Assembly (NCBI GenBank): GCA_024399135.1
Contig: JAKSHY010000010.1
Location: 1-64,000, forward strand
DNA: 64,000 bases
Reading direction: 5' to 3'
From: Lachnospiraceae bacterium
Lineage (GTDB): Bacteria > Bacillota > Clostridia > Lachnospirales > Lachnospiraceae
The notes under the pieces are model-generated. The model was not told the origin of the DNA and did not search any database. It saw nothing but the letters and a program-made list of their open reading frames with translations. This document shows positions 52,021 through 61,991 of this stretch, piece by piece. A program made the position numbers and the translations under genes. How positions within the stretch are numbered: position 1 is the stretch's first letter; every line of letters begins with the position of its first letter.

Positions 52021-53779
52021 AATCTGTGATTCCCTTTCCTGTGTTAGGATTTTCGTGTGAGTATATTAAATCTGCTATGAATATTGAGAGCAAAATCACT
52101 GAAAAAAGAACAGCGACTTTTAATTTGATTTTCGATAGCAGGTTGTCAAGCAATGGAGCTGCGAAATATACAGCAGCGAGTCCTCCGAGTCCGAATATCA
52201 GAAGACCTTCTGCGCATATTCTTCCGTTGAGGTTGATTATATATCCAGAATAATCCCACCATTTTTCACCACCGTGTGCGAACTGCAGGTACCATGAGGT
52301 AATATATTCAACTACCCCGCACAAAAATACAGTGGATAGAAATTCCATAGCGGGTTTATTCCTAAATTTGTTAAGTAAAATAAGTATCATCAGACCGCCA
52401 GCTCCGTATATTGGAAGCCATGGACCGTGAAGAACACCACGATTTACGAAAAGATGATCTTCTACGAGGTGGATACTAACCTCCCATAACCAGCCAACGA
52501 AAGCGAAAATGAAGAACATTAAAATCAAAGTGCTGATAGAGTAGTGACGAAGATACAGCGTGTGCTCAAGGTGCATCTTACGGTCCTTTTCGGGAATAGG
52601 ACATAATCTATGAGGATATGATTTTCCTTCTATGGTATTTTTGGCATTGATGATTTTAATATTATTTGAAATGGATTCTCGGTATTCGGTTTCGTTGTCA
52701 TCATATTTTTTGATTACTCCGAACATATCAGCCAGAAAATCCCAGGTAGGGTTATTGGTTGAATAGGTTACTGCCTTAACTTCTGGAAGATCTGCTATAT
52801 CAGGATAAACAGATGAGACAATCTCCTTAGTTGGAATTTCGAAAAGGTATACATCATTAAGCTTCTCGGAATTTTCTATGTTGTTTTCGTGCGAAAGAAG
52901 TCTGATATATGCATAATATTCTGCATTGATACATTCTTTATATGGATTAACGAACAATATGCTTCCAATTCCCATGGTAAGCATTCCTAAAAGGCTTATT
53001 GGAATAAGTGAAAGCTCTAATAAAAAGCATTCCCACTTATGTCCATACATCATCTTTTCAGACAGTTTAATAGCTTCCTTACCTGATAATGTAGGGTTTT
53101 CGGCCAGAATATAAGGAACCAGATAGTAGGAATATCTTTTTACTATGAAGCCGATAACTGTAGGGAACCACAGCATTAAAAGAAGGTATCGCAAAAATAG
53201 TGCCAAAGATACACGAATCCAGCGCTTAACGTGAAATAAAAAGAGCAGTGACGAGGGGTGTATTGATTCATAGGTTCTGCCTTCTAAGAAGATTCTTGCA
53301 TAGACTAATTTATATACACTGCTAAAGAAAATAATAGCGGCATAGATTAAAAGAGCAGCGGCTATTATTGAAATCACACTTGAATATGTAGTTGAACGAA
53401 TTACATTAACGACTGTATTAAAGAGAGCAACTACGAATGAACCTGTGAAGAGGTTGTTGGCAAGAATAGAAAGAATGCCCTTGACGTGCCCTAATTCAAA
53501 TCCGCCGATAGTTATAGGAATATCGAGTGAATCTTTGACTCTTGAATTAACCAGTTTTTGGCCAGCGGTTAAGTCACCATTAACGAAATCTGTAATGAGC
53601 TCTGAATAATGGTTGACATTAGAGGTTTCGATAGCTGTTGAGTCATATTTGATAAACTGCAGAGTTTCACTGTAGTCTGTACCCAAAATGCCCGCGAAAA
53701 TACATAGACAAACATATAGCCAGAAGTGCTTTTTTAGTGATTCTCTGGCTTTTTGCTTGAGGGTTTTACGGTTGAACAT
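51953..53779 (-). CDS. DUF975-CmpB membrane fusion protein
   Basis: 608 residues. The N-terminal part (1-280) is DUF975: KQKARESLKKHFWLYV, then about six membrane helices with a LSGKEAIKLSEKMMYGHK loop. A soluble middle of about 120 residues follows. From about 405 a second membrane domain matches the putative ABC-transporter type IV / CmpB family (FAFVGWLWEVSIHLVEDH, NRGVLHGPWLPIYGAGG, GVVEYITSWYLQ, WWDYSGYIINLNGRIC). A transport or membrane-sensing role is likely. GGAGG lies 10 bases before the ATG. Confidence 0.82.
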   Translation of the reverse strand: MFNRKTLKQKARESLKKHFWLYVCLCIFAGILGTDYSETLQFIKYDSTAIETSNVNHYSELITDFVNGDLTAGQKLVNSRVKDSLDIPITIGGFELGHVKGILSILANNLFTGSFVVALFNTVVNVIRSTTYSSVISIIAAALLIYAAIIFFSSVYKLVYARIFLEGRTYESIHPSSLLFLFHVKRWIRVSLALFLRYLLLMLWFPTVIGFIVKRYSYYLVPYILAENPTLSGKEAIKLSEKMMYGHKWECFLLELSLIPISLLGMLTMGIGSILFVNPYKECINAEYYAYIRLLSHENNIENSEKLNDVYLFEIPTKEIVSSVYPDIADLPEVKAVTYSTNNPTWDFLADMFGVIKKYDDNETEYRESISNNIKIINAKNTIEGKSYPHRLCPIPEKDRKMHLEHTLYLRHYSISTLILMFFIFAFVGWLWEVSIHLVEDHLFVNRGVLHGPWLPIYGAGGLMILILLNKFRNKPAMEFLSTVFLCGVVEYITSWYLQFAHGGEKWWDYSGYIINLNGRICAEGLLIFGLGGLAAVYFAAPLLDNLLSKIKLKVAVLFSVILLSIFIADLIYSHENPNTGKGITDYAVSDTVTTIPVGESVLHTRNI

Positions 53780-54003
53780 GAGGTCCTATCCTCCTGGTAA
53801 AAGTCCAATTGACTAATTGCTTGTTACGTCTTTTGATATTATCTATCAAATAGGAATATTATTCAAGGAAACTGTCAATAAATTCAGCATATATTAGTGA
53901 AAGTATAAGCTGAAAATGTGTTTGAATCATAGACAAATCATGTGGTTTCGAGGCGATATTTGTGCTAGAATTATTGTATTAGTATATTTTATTGGGGAGA
54001 ACT

Positions 54004-56934
54004 ATGTATTACTTTTTATTTTCGATTCTTACATTATCAGTAGTATTACTGTTTTTTGAAGCTGTATATGTTTTTAGCAAAATAAAAACCAATATGCATG
54101 CATACATATTTTTCTACTTGTTAGTTTGCTTAATTAATAATGCTGGATATCTTTTGGAAATGAGGGCCAAAGATACAGGAGCTGCCATGTCAGCAACACA
54201 GATGCTGTATCTTGGAAAATGCTTCATTCCTTTGACTTTACTTTTATTCGTAATTAAATTCTGTCATCTGAAAATTAATAAATTTTTGTCAGGTGGTCTT
54301 ATAGGAGTTCACTTTTTGATGTGGCTTTTCATTGCAACGAATGATATGCACCATCTTTTCTATTCTTCAGCAACTTTTGTTGAGGATGGACTTTTCCCTC
54401 ATAATGTTTATGGACACGGACCTTTATATTTTGCGTTCCAGGCTATTCCTTTTATTTATACGATAATTACATTCGCCATAGTTGCAAGAACTGTACCCAA
54501 AATGCAGACAGTGGAGGAGAAAAAACAGTTATTCTATCTATTGTTCGCACCTGGGTTATCACTAATGGGAATTCTTCTGTTCCTAAGTGGAATAACAATG
54601 GGCTTTGATACCACGAATATTGGAATTGCATTAAGTTCGGTATTCATGATTATAGCTATGTTTAAGTATAACCTCATAGACACTGAGGATATGGTTAAGG
54701 ATAGCCTTGTTGATTCTCTAAAGGATGGAATTGTGGTAGTTGATGCGTACAACAGAGTATCTTATCTAAATGAAACTGCGAAAACAATTCTTCCAGGAGT
54801 TAATATCGAAAAAATTGCTACAGAATCGTCCATATTTTCAGATCTTGATCTAAGAGCTAAGAATGGAGAAAGACTTACGGTTAATGACAAAGTGTATGCT
54901 TTGTACTATGAAGATATATATCAGGGTAATATCTATCGCGGTAAGCTCTACATTATGGATGATATTACAGAAAATGTTAATTATTCTCGTCAAATAGAGG
55001 TCGAAAGGGATAGAGCAGATGATGCGAATGCAGCGAAATCAATTTTCCTTTCAAATATGTCGCATGAAATCAGAACTCCTATGAATGGCATTGTAGGCAT
55101 GACAGATATCCTTCTTAGACAGAATTTCGGCGAAGAGGAGAAGAGTTATCTTCAGAATATCAGGTCGTCTGGACTTGCACTTCTTGACATAATTAATGAT
55201 CTTCTTGATTTCTCAAAGATTGAATCCGGAAGAATGAGCATAATTGAGGATGATTATGAACCTCTTCCTCTTTTGAATGATCTTAAAATGATGTTCCAGA
55301 CTCGTATTGGAGACAAACCAATTCGAATTATATATGAAATTGACGAAAATCTTCCGGCAAAATTGTATGGAGATGTGGTTCGAATCAGACAGTGCCTCAC
55401 TAATATAGTTAATAATTCAATCAAATTTACTGATGTTGGTTATGTTAAGGTGGAGATAAAGGTATTAAGGGATGACTTTAATGGCTTATTCACAAATAGT
55501 AGCGAAACCGGCACTATTCGTGATGGAGATACCATAAAGCTTAAGATTATAGTTACAGATACTGGATCTGGTATAAAAGAGGACGAGTTACCTAAATTAT
55601 TCGAGTCGTTCGGACAGGCTGATGTTAAGCGCAATCATGGTAAGGAAGGTACAGGACTTGGCCTCGCCATTACCAAGCAGCTTCTAGGTCTTATGAAGGG
55701 AAAGATAGAGGTTTCTTCAGAATATGGAAAAGGAAGTACCTTTACTCTGACCATTCCACAGAAAGTAGTGGATTCAACCCCTGCGACTGAAGCAAAATAC
55801 AGTAATAAGACTGAGAATCAGATGACTTATATAGCTCCAGAGGCGAGAATTCTTCTGGTAGAAGATAATGAGATTAATGTGAAGGTTGCTGAAGGACTTC
55901 TGGCACCATATCAGTTTAAAATCGATGTGGCGGACAATGGCCTTTCTGCATTAAAGAAAATTTCGGAAAACACATATGATCTCGTACTTATGGATCATTT
56001 AATGCCTGTTATGGATGGTATCGAGGCGACTAAGAGGATAAGAGGATTCGATGGAGAATATTTCAAGCGAGTTCCTATCATTGCATTAACTGCTAATGCT
56101 ATAGCAGGTGCTAAAGAGCAGTTCATTAACGCAGGAATGAATGATTTCGTTGGTAAGCCTATTTCATTAATGGAGATAAGCGCGGTGATTCACAAATGGC
56201 TTCCTTCTGAACTGATACAGAGCATTGAGAAGGGGGCAGAAGATGAATTCGAGGTTGCAGGCGAAAATGCAATTGTTGGATTCAGCGGTGTTAATGCTAC
56301 TGGAGATGTCACAGGTAATTTGGAAGAAAAAGTAAATGGAAAAGTGGAGGATAGAGTAATGTATGGTGAATTAGATCGTTCAATAGGATTGCAGTATTGT
56401 GGAACAGAGGACCTGTACGAATCCGTATTAGAGGATTTTTACAAGTTAATTGATTCTAAGGCTGCTAAGATTGAAGAGCTCAAGGCTGCGGGCGATTATA
56501 GAAACTACACAATTGAAGTTCATGCGCTCAAAAGCACAGCCAGGATGATAGGAGCTACTAAGCTTTCAGAGCTCGCATTCGAGATGGAGCAGGCAGGAAA
56601 CGCAGAAAACGTTGATGCAATTAATGAAAAGACTCCAATATTAATGGATATGTATCGTGCGTACAAAGATACACTTTCTTATTTTGACGGAGGTGATGAT
56701 TCTAATCTTGAGGTTATTGATAAGGAAACTCTCAAGGATGAATTGTCTAAAATGAACGTTGCAGCATATGATTTTGATATGGATGCAATTGATGAAATTA
56801 TGGCGAAGTTAAGTGGATATAAGATGCCATCAGATGATATTAAGGAAGATTTTGGTAAACTTGATACATTAGTAAGAGATGTAGCATTAGAAGAAATTAA
56901 GGAGCTTACATCAAAGATTTGCAGTAGATTGTAA
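54004..56934 (+). CDS. Hybrid sensor histidine kinase with receiver and HPt domains
   Basis: 976 residues in one chain: 7TM-type histidine-kinase sensor (about 1-220, seven hydrophobic helices), PAS-like domain (about 230-320), HisKA with H354 in SNMSHEIRTP, HATPase (NNSIKFTDVGY, DTGSGIKEDELPKLFESF, GTGLGLAI), receiver with D664 in LVLMDHLMPVMDG, and HPt with H840 in EVHALKSTARM. So a full internal phosphorelay is present, and an output regulator should lie elsewhere. Start at MYYFLFSI, with GGGGAGA just upstream. The 3' end overlaps the convergent DUF5721 gene by 24 bases. Confidence 0.93.
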   Translation: MYYFLFSILTLSVVLLFFEAVYVFSKIKTNMHAYIFFYLLVCLINNAGYLLEMRAKDTGAAMSATQMLYLGKCFIPLTLLLFVIKFCHLKINKFLSGGLIGVHFLMWLFIATNDMHHLFYSSATFVEDGLFPHNVYGHGPLYFAFQAIPFIYTIITFAIVARTVPKMQTVEEKKQLFYLLFAPGLSLMGILLFLSGITMGFDTTNIGIALSSVFMIIAMFKYNLIDTEDMVKDSLVDSLKDGIVVVDAYNRVSYLNETAKTILPGVNIEKIATESSIFSDLDLRAKNGERLTVNDKVYALYYEDIYQGNIYRGKLYIMDDITENVNYSRQIEVERDRADDANAAKSIFLSNMSHEIRTPMNGIVGMTDILLRQNFGEEEKSYLQNIRSSGLALLDIINDLLDFSKIESGRMSIIEDDYEPLPLLNDLKMMFQTRIGDKPIRIIYEIDENLPAKLYGDVVRIRQCLTNIVNNSIKFTDVGYVKVEIKVLRDDFNGLFTNSSETGTIRDGDTIKLKIIVTDTGSGIKEDELPKLFESFGQADVKRNHGKEGTGLGLAITKQLLGLMKGKIEVSSEYGKGSTFTLTIPQKVVDSTPATEAKYSNKTENQMTYIAPEARILLVEDNEINVKVAEGLLAPYQFKIDVADNGLSALKKISENTYDLVLMDHLMPVMDGIEATKRIRGFDGEYFKRVPIIALTANAIAGAKEQFINAGMNDFVGKPISLMEISAVIHKWLPSELIQSIEKGAEDEFEVAGENAIVGFSGVNATGDVTGNLEEKVNGKVEDRVMYGELDRSIGLQYCGTEDLYESVLEDFYKLIDSKAAKIEELKAAGDYRNYTIEVHALKSTARMIGATKLSELAFEMEQAGNAENVDAINEKTPILMDMYRAYKDTLSYFDGGDDSNLEVIDKETLKDELSKMNVAAYDFDMDAIDEIMAKLSGYKMPSDDIKEDFGKLDTLVRDVALEEIKELTSKICSRL

Positions 56935-57384
56935 GAACTGCTCTATATAATTATCCCACAAGGCATCAGGAGTTTTGTCCATAATGAAGGTATTGAATGC
57001 TGTTGCGGTAACCAGAGTTATCTCATTGTTTTGATACTTGATATTAAGAGTAAAGCTTTTGACCATATCAGCAGGAGTGGTAGATCCACCAAGACGTAAT
57101 ATCTGCTGTACCTTTTCAGGTGCTAGCTGAAGTACGAAATGAAAACCAACAGGAACCTGTTTCCCCTTTATAAGGTCGAAACAGATTCCTTTCATATTTT
57201 TCCACAAAGAAAACTCATAACCAAACTCATAGTCCTCATAGAATTCAGGAAGAATCCTTCCATCTATTTTGAAGGTGTTATAAGTTTTAATCGTAGCCTC
57301 CTCGAGGAGAAAATCATCAAACTTTTCTCCAACAAGAAGCTCTTTCATGAAGTTCTTAGTACTCTCAACTGAAAATGCTTTCAT
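56911..57384 (-). CDS. DUF5721-family protein
   Basis: 157 residues, soluble, no motif of known function. MKAFSVESTKNFMKELL at the front and LQLAPEKVQQIL with FNTFIMDKTPDALWD near the end match DUF5721, which is found almost only in Lachnospiraceae and relatives. It is upstream of nothing obvious, converges on the kinase gene and sits downstream of trpS. Useful mainly as a taxonomic marker. Confidence 0.8.
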   Translation of the reverse strand: MKAFSVESTKNFMKELLVGEKFDDFLLEEATIKTYNTFKIDGRILPEFYEDYEFGYEFSLWKNMKGICFDLIKGKQVPVGFHFVLQLAPEKVQQILRLGGSTTPADMVKSFTLNIKYQNNEITLVTATAFNTFIMDKTPDALWDNYIEQFLQSTANL

Positions 57385-57456
57385 AATAATAAGCTGTATC
57401 TATACTATATATTTGTAATTACAGTTATTTGCGGCTGCTAACGCAGCCTGCCAAGT

Positions 57457-58548
57457 TTATACTTGCTTCTGGTATTTTAATGACTGCGCATTAATTAGTT
57501 CTTTGTCATCGAAGTAGTTAATTTTCATAGCACTCTTAACTTCTGAAAGAGTTTTAGCTGCTTCTTCCTTCGCTTTCTCAGAACCCTTATGAAGAATCTC
57601 ATATATTGCAGGTATATCTTTTTCCCATTCTGCACGTGAAGCTCTAATAGGTGCTAATGTTTCCTGAAGAACTGAGTTTAAGAACTTCTTAACCTTAACA
57701 TCTCCAAGTCCTCCACGTGTATAGTGATCCTTCATTTCCTGAAGACATGAATAATCAGGGCAGTATTCAGCAAACATCTCATCCTTAGAAAATGCATCAA
57801 GATAAATGAATACAGGGTTTCCTTCTACATGACCAGGATCAGAAACCTGAAGGTGAGTAGGGTCTGTGAACATAGACATAACCTTCTTCTTAACTTCATC
57901 TTCTGTATCAGATAAGTAGATACAGTTACCAAGCGATTTGCTCATCTTGGCCATTCCATCAGTTCCAGGAAGTCTTAAGCATGCCTGGTTATCAGGAAGA
58001 AGTATTTTAGGTTCAACGAGTGTTTCGCCATAAACTGAATTAAATTTATGTACTATTTCCTGGGTCTGCTCGAGCATAGGCATCTGATCCTCGCCGGCAG
58101 GAACTGTTGTTGCCTTGAATGCTGTGATATCAGCAGCCTGTGAAATAGGATATGTGTAAAAACCTACAGGAATACTTGTCTGGAAGTTTCTCATCTGAAT
58201 TTCAGACTTGATAGTAGGATTACGTTCCAATCTTGAAACAGTAACTAAATTCATATAATAAAAAGAAAGTTCTGTTAATTCTGAAATATGTGACTGAATA
58301 AGTATTGTTGATTTTTCAGGATCCAGGCCACATGATAAATAATCGAGTGCAACCTCTATGATATTATCTCTTACCTTGCCAGGATTTTCAGCGTTATCAG
58401 TAAGAGCCTGGGCATCAGCTATCATAATGAATATCTTTTCGAATTCACCAGAATTCTGAAGTTCAACTCTTCTTCTAAGTGAACCTACATAATGACCAAC
58501 GTGTAAACGTCCAGTAGGTCTATCTCCAGTTAATATAATCTTGCTCAT
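57457..58548 (-). CDS. trpS: Tryptophanyl-tRNA synthetase
   Basis: 363-residue class I synthetase that charges tRNA-Trp. The HIGH motif is HVGH in [16 protein letters not shown] near residue 15; the KMSKS motif is in [12 protein letters not shown] near 205. [11 protein letters not shown] and [20 protein letters not shown] line the active site. The chain is slightly longer than the usual 330 residues. AAGGAG lies 11 bases before the ATG. I saw no T-box leader in the 210 bases upstream. Confidence 0.95.
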   Translation of the reverse strand: MSKIILTGDRPTGRLHVGHYVGSLRRRVELQNSGEFEKIFIMIADAQALTDNAENPGKVRDNIIEVALDYLSCGLDPEKSTILIQSHISELTELSFYYMNLVTVSRLERNPTIKSEIQMRNFQTSIPVGFYTYPISQAADITAFKATTVPAGEDQMPMLEQTQEIVHKFNSVYGETLVEPKILLPDNQACLRLPGTDGMAKMSKSLGNCIYLSDTEDEVKKKVMSMFTDPTHLQVSDPGHVEGNPVFIYLDAFSKDEMFAEYCPDYSCLQEMKDHYTRGGLGDVKVKKFLNSVLQETLAPIRASRAEWEKDIPAIYEILHKGSEKAKEEAAKTLSEVKSAMKINYFDDKELINAQSLKYQKQV

Positions 58549-58760
58549 TTTATCATAATCTCCTTATAGGTTATTTAATCGTGATATAATTTTTACCTTG
58601 CACACTGCCGATTTTAGCTGCTTTTTAACTTCTGTATACATACTCGAATGCAACTTTTTGTGTTGCACAGATACATCGGGGTTTTGATTATGTACATATG
58701 TATTTGCAATGAAAGCATGTGTTATCAAATACAACGTCTATCAGTAATAGACAGTGCATA

Positions 58761-59654
58761 TTACTGACTGCACCATCTACCAGATGCTCCACATGGGAGA
58801 ACTAGCCCATTTGATGAAACAGGAAGTCCGATTTCGTTAGCTTCTACGTGCCCTTTAAATCTTGGAACGAGAAGTGTATTAAGCATATAGCTTAATACAG
58901 CAGGCTGAAGACCTGTTGTATATGAGTTAATAAGGAAGAACTTGGCATCCTCGGACAAAATGTTGGTGCATAATTCGACGAATGGATAGATACTTTCTTC
59001 GATTTTCCATATCTCGCCTTTAGGACCACGTCCATATGACGGAGGATCCATAATTATTCCATCATATTTATTGCCACGTCTTATTTCTCGCTCAACGAAC
59101 TTGACACAATCATCAACTAGCCATCTAATAGGAGCTCCGGATAATCCGGAAGAATTAGCATTTTCCTTCGCCCAGTTAACCATTCCTTTAGATGCATCAA
59201 CATGTGTGACACTTGCTCCTGCGCTGGCAGCAGCTAATGTAGCACCACCTGTGTAAGCGAATAAATTTAATACCTTGAAAGGTCTTTCTTCGCTATAAGG
59301 TGAATTGGTATCCTGAATGCTTTTTCTGATTACAGATGAAAACCAGTCCCAGTTAACAGCCTGTTCAGGAAATAAACCTGTATGCTTGAAGCTGAATGGC
59401 TTAAGGTTAAAGGTCAGATTCTTATAATTAATTGACCACTCTTCGGGAAGATTAAAGAATTCCCATTCACCACCACCTTTTGAACTTCTGTGGTAATGAC
59501 CATTAAGCTTTTTCCATTGAGAATTATTCTTTGGCGTAGACCATATAACCTGAGGATCTGGACGCAGGAGGATGTATTTTCCCCAACGTTCCAGTTTTTC
59601 TCCTTCGGATGTATCGATTACTTCATAGTCCTGCCAATTATCTGCAATCCACAT
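58761..59654 (-). CDS. RlmI-like SAM-dependent RNA methyltransferase
   Basis: 297 residues. A short N-terminal part precedes a Rossmann methyltransferase: KVLNLFAYTGGATLAAASAG (SAM motif I), THVDASKGMVNWAKEN (motif II), and YDGIIMDPPSYGRGPKG (DPPSYG catalytic loop as in RlmI/RlmK 23S rRNA cytosine-5 methylases). Start at MWIADNWQD, with AAGGAAG 8 bases upstream; a TTG two codons earlier is the alternative. Probable rRNA methylase; target base unknown. Confidence 0.85.
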   Translation of the reverse strand: MWIADNWQDYEVIDTSEGEKLERWGKYILLRPDPQVIWSTPKNNSQWKKLNGHYHRSSKGGGEWEFFNLPEEWSINYKNLTFNLKPFSFKHTGLFPEQAVNWDWFSSVIRKSIQDTNSPYSEERPFKVLNLFAYTGGATLAAASAGASVTHVDASKGMVNWAKENANSSGLSGAPIRWLVDDCVKFVEREIRRGNKYDGIIMDPPSYGRGPKGEIWKIEESIYPFVELCTNILSEDAKFFLINSYTTGLQPAVLSYMLNTLLVPRFKGHVEANEIGLPVSSNGLVLPCGASGRWCSQ

Positions 59655-59748
59655 GTACAATACTTCCTTAATACTATATTGTTAATACAATCCTTTTTAT
59701 GATAAAAGAAATTGAAGTAAAATACAAGAAAAACAAGGGAATATATAC

Positions 59749-59956
59749 CATAATAGCAACCGCAAATCCTCCTTAATTTGCGTCTGTAACACTAATATGA
59801 AGAGAATATAGGAAAAATGACGCCGCTTCATGGCGTACATCCATGTACGCGTGAAGCTAAATTTGTCATCCAGACAAATTTGCGACCTTTTTCCTATATT
59901 TTCTTCAAGTGTTACGACGACTTAAATTGAATGTCGGATTTGCGGTTGCTATTATG
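59749..59956. repeat. 208-bp nested palindrome (MITE-like or structured element)
   Basis: Perfect 21-bp terminal inverted repeats (59749-59769 with 59936-59956) enclose a second long pairing (about 59781-59816 with 59887-59920, one 4-base bulge and few mismatches). Inside are two hairpins: 59825-59857 and 59859-59881. The whole would fold as a cruciform with two inner arms. No open frame fits. It looks like a non-autonomous mobile element or a structural RNA/DNA element. Confidence 0.85.
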
Positions 59957-59973
59957 ACGTATAAGCTTCCTAC

Positions 59974-60226
59974 AGTCCGTGTATTGGGAATCTGGCGCGA
60001 GGGTTACATATTTGAGGATTTATGCTTGATTCCTGTAGCTCGTGTATTTGGAATCTGGCGCGTGGGTTACATATTTGAGTATTTATGCTTGATTCCTGTA
60101 GCTCGTGTACTTGGAATTTGGTGCGTGGGTTACATATTTGAGGATTTATGCATGATTTCTGTAGCTCGTGTACTTGGAATACGGTCTATGGGTTACATAT
60201 TTGAGCATTTATGCACGATTCCTGTA
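59974..60226 (+). repeat. 63-bp tandem repeat array, four units
   Basis: The marker GGGTTACATATTTGAG occurs at 60001, 60064, 60127 and 60190, exactly 63 bp apart. Units differ at about 5-10 positions. They begin 18 bases after the palindrome. A reading frame from 59909 runs through all units (21 residues each) but lacks a ribosome site, so I treat it as non-coding. Confidence 0.85.
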
Positions 60227-60376
60227 AAATGCGTACTTCTTACTGGCAAGATAGAATAGTTAGTATATGTGTGGAATAATTATGGAATACGAAAGATATG
60301 TAAATTGTGGTATTCTAAATTGTGTAATACGTAATATTGGAGTATTAGTAAGCGAAGGAAATAATAGTGGCAAGCA

Positions 60377-61840
60377 ATGCAATTAACTGACATGAATAAA
60401 CCAAGAAATGGTATGAATAAACCACGAAATAGTATGAATAAACAAAGAAATAGTATGGAAATGCAAGGGAATAATGCAGTAAAACAAGGAAATAATACCA
60501 ATAACGCATGTTATAAAAAGTATGGAATAGCCTTTGATTTAGGAACAACTACATTAGTTGGATATCTTTGTGACTTGGAGAATAAAGAAGTTATAGAGAC
60601 AATCTCTTGCGTTAATCCACAGGTTAAGTTCGGAAAAGATGTTGTTAGTAGAGTAACATATATGTCCGAGGGAAAAGCATATAAAGATGAAGTAGGTAAT
60701 ACGTTAGCTGTTGCCATCATAGAAATATCTGAAAAACTGGTTGACATAACTAAAAATGCAAGAAATGTTGCAACTTCAACTGACATGATATGGAAAATGC
60801 CACTATTATTGGTTGGAAATCCAGTAATTATGGGAAGTGTGGCAGATATCAATTTTGAAAGTCTCTGGAAGAAAAACCAAGAAAATGTAAATGAAAATTG
60901 TTTAGATATAAAATGTGAAGAAAACGAGTATTCTTCAATTGAAATTGAAACCATAAAGATCCCGGGTATAGGGAATTATGTAGGCGCCGATGCACTTTCG
61001 GTGATGACTATGGTTGAACATGAAAGAAAATCAGGCGAGAATGTCATCATGATAGATATAGGAACCAATACTGAGATGGCAATTATGACAGATGAGGGAA
61101 ATATTGCCACGTCTGCAGCAGCTGGACCTGCATTCGAAGGTGGAAATATAGAGTGTGGAATGAGCGCACAGGAAGGTGCGATAGATTACGCGCTCTTGAC
61201 TAATGAAGTCAACGTAAATTCTGATATCATACTTCACACGATGGGTGGAGTAACGGCTGTTGGTATTTGTGGTTCGGGATTGCTGTCAGTTATAAGCATT
61301 CTTCTAAAGGCTGGAGTAGTTGACGAAAATGGGTACATGCTTAGCAAAGAAGAGGCTTTAGCCAATAATGTACCTGGAAGAATTGCATCCAGAATAGAAA
61401 CAATAACGAGTGATATCGCCCAAAATGAACATACTAGATATGGTAGATTGTTTAGATTGACTGAAACAGTTTTTATATCTCAGGAAGATATTAGAAATGT
61501 TCAATTAGCAAAATCAGCTATAAGATCCGGAATTGAAATTCTAATTTCGAAGAAAAAGTTGACCGAATCAGTCATAGATAAAATATACCTTGCTGGAGCA
61601 TTCGGAAACAAAATTGATATAGATGATATTATTACTATAGGAATGGTTCCAGAATTAGAAAAGGATAAAATAGTTCAAAGTGGCAATCTTGCTGGAGTTG
61701 GAGCATATCAGATGCTGATGAATAACGAAGAAATAACACGTGCTATCGGCATCAAAAATAATACATTGACCGTATCGCTCGATAGAGAAGAAAGCTTTCA
61801 GAATGAATTTGTTAAATATATGTCTTTCACAAGCAGATAG
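60377..61840 (+). CDS. RACo-like ASKHA-domain ATPase lacking the ferredoxin domain
   Basis: 487 residues. After a repetitive front of about 45 residues comes the DUF4445/RACo C-terminal ATPase: IAFDLGTTTLVGYLCD, CVNPQVKFGKDVVSR, IGNYVGADALSVM, MIDIGTNTEMAI and AGPAFEGGNIECGM, GICGSGLLSVI, YLAGAFGNKID. RACo reactivates corrinoid methyltransferases by ATP-driven electron transfer from an N-terminal [2Fe-2S] domain; that domain is missing here, so another protein must give electrons or the role differs. The start is uncertain: the front is made of 7-residue repeats and lacks a close ribosome site. Confidence 0.82.
   Translation: MQLTDMNKPRNGMNKPRNSMNKQRNSMEMQGNNAVKQGNNTNNACYKKYGIAFDLGTTTLVGYLCDLENKEVIETISCVNPQVKFGKDVVSRVTYMSEGKAYKDEVGNTLAVAIIEISEKLVDITKNARNVATSTDMIWKMPLLLVGNPVIMGSVADINFESLWKKNQENVNENCLDIKCEENEYSSIEIETIKIPGIGNYVGADALSVMTMVEHERKSGENVIMIDIGTNTEMAIMTDEGNIATSAAAGPAFEGGNIECGMSAQEGAIDYALLTNEVNVNSDIILHTMGGVTAVGICGSGLLSVISILLKAGVVDENGYMLSKEEALANNVPGRIASRIETITSDIAQNEHTRYGRLFRLTETVFISQEDIRNVQLAKSAIRSGIEILISKKKLTESVIDKIYLAGAFGNKIDIDDIITIGMVPELEKDKIVQSGNLAGVGAYQMLMNNEEITRAIGIKNNTLTVSLDREESFQNEFVKYMSFTSR
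60392..60496 (+). repeat. 21-bp tandem repeats in the 5' end of the RACo-like gene
   Basis: Five 21-bp units encode MNKPRNG, MNKPRNS, MNKQRNS, MEMQGNN and AVKQGNN, the first three being nearly the same. They lie before the conserved KKYGIAFDLG start of the family, so the repeats are an added, possibly length-variable leader. Confidence 0.8.
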
Positions 61841-61991
61841 TTTTTCAATTAGAAATGCTGGCAATATAACATGAAAAAATATATAATTTTATGGGTGTGT
61901 CACATCCTGTTTGTATGCATATAAATGTGAAATATTTACTATACATAAAATTAGGTGTATGACCATGAAATAAAGTATATAGAGGTAAAGA

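Noticed and set aside
57431-57448. Terminator after trpS
   Set aside because: A 6-bp GGCTGC/GCAGCC hairpin is present but no T run follows on the minus strand, so I did not list it as a terminator.
58549-58760. T-box leader of trpS
   Set aside because: No conserved T-box sequence or antiterminator stem was seen upstream of the gene.
59909-60259. Open frame of 116 codons over the 63-bp array
   Set aside because: Its GTG start lies inside the palindrome without a ribosome site, and the protein is only the translated repeat.
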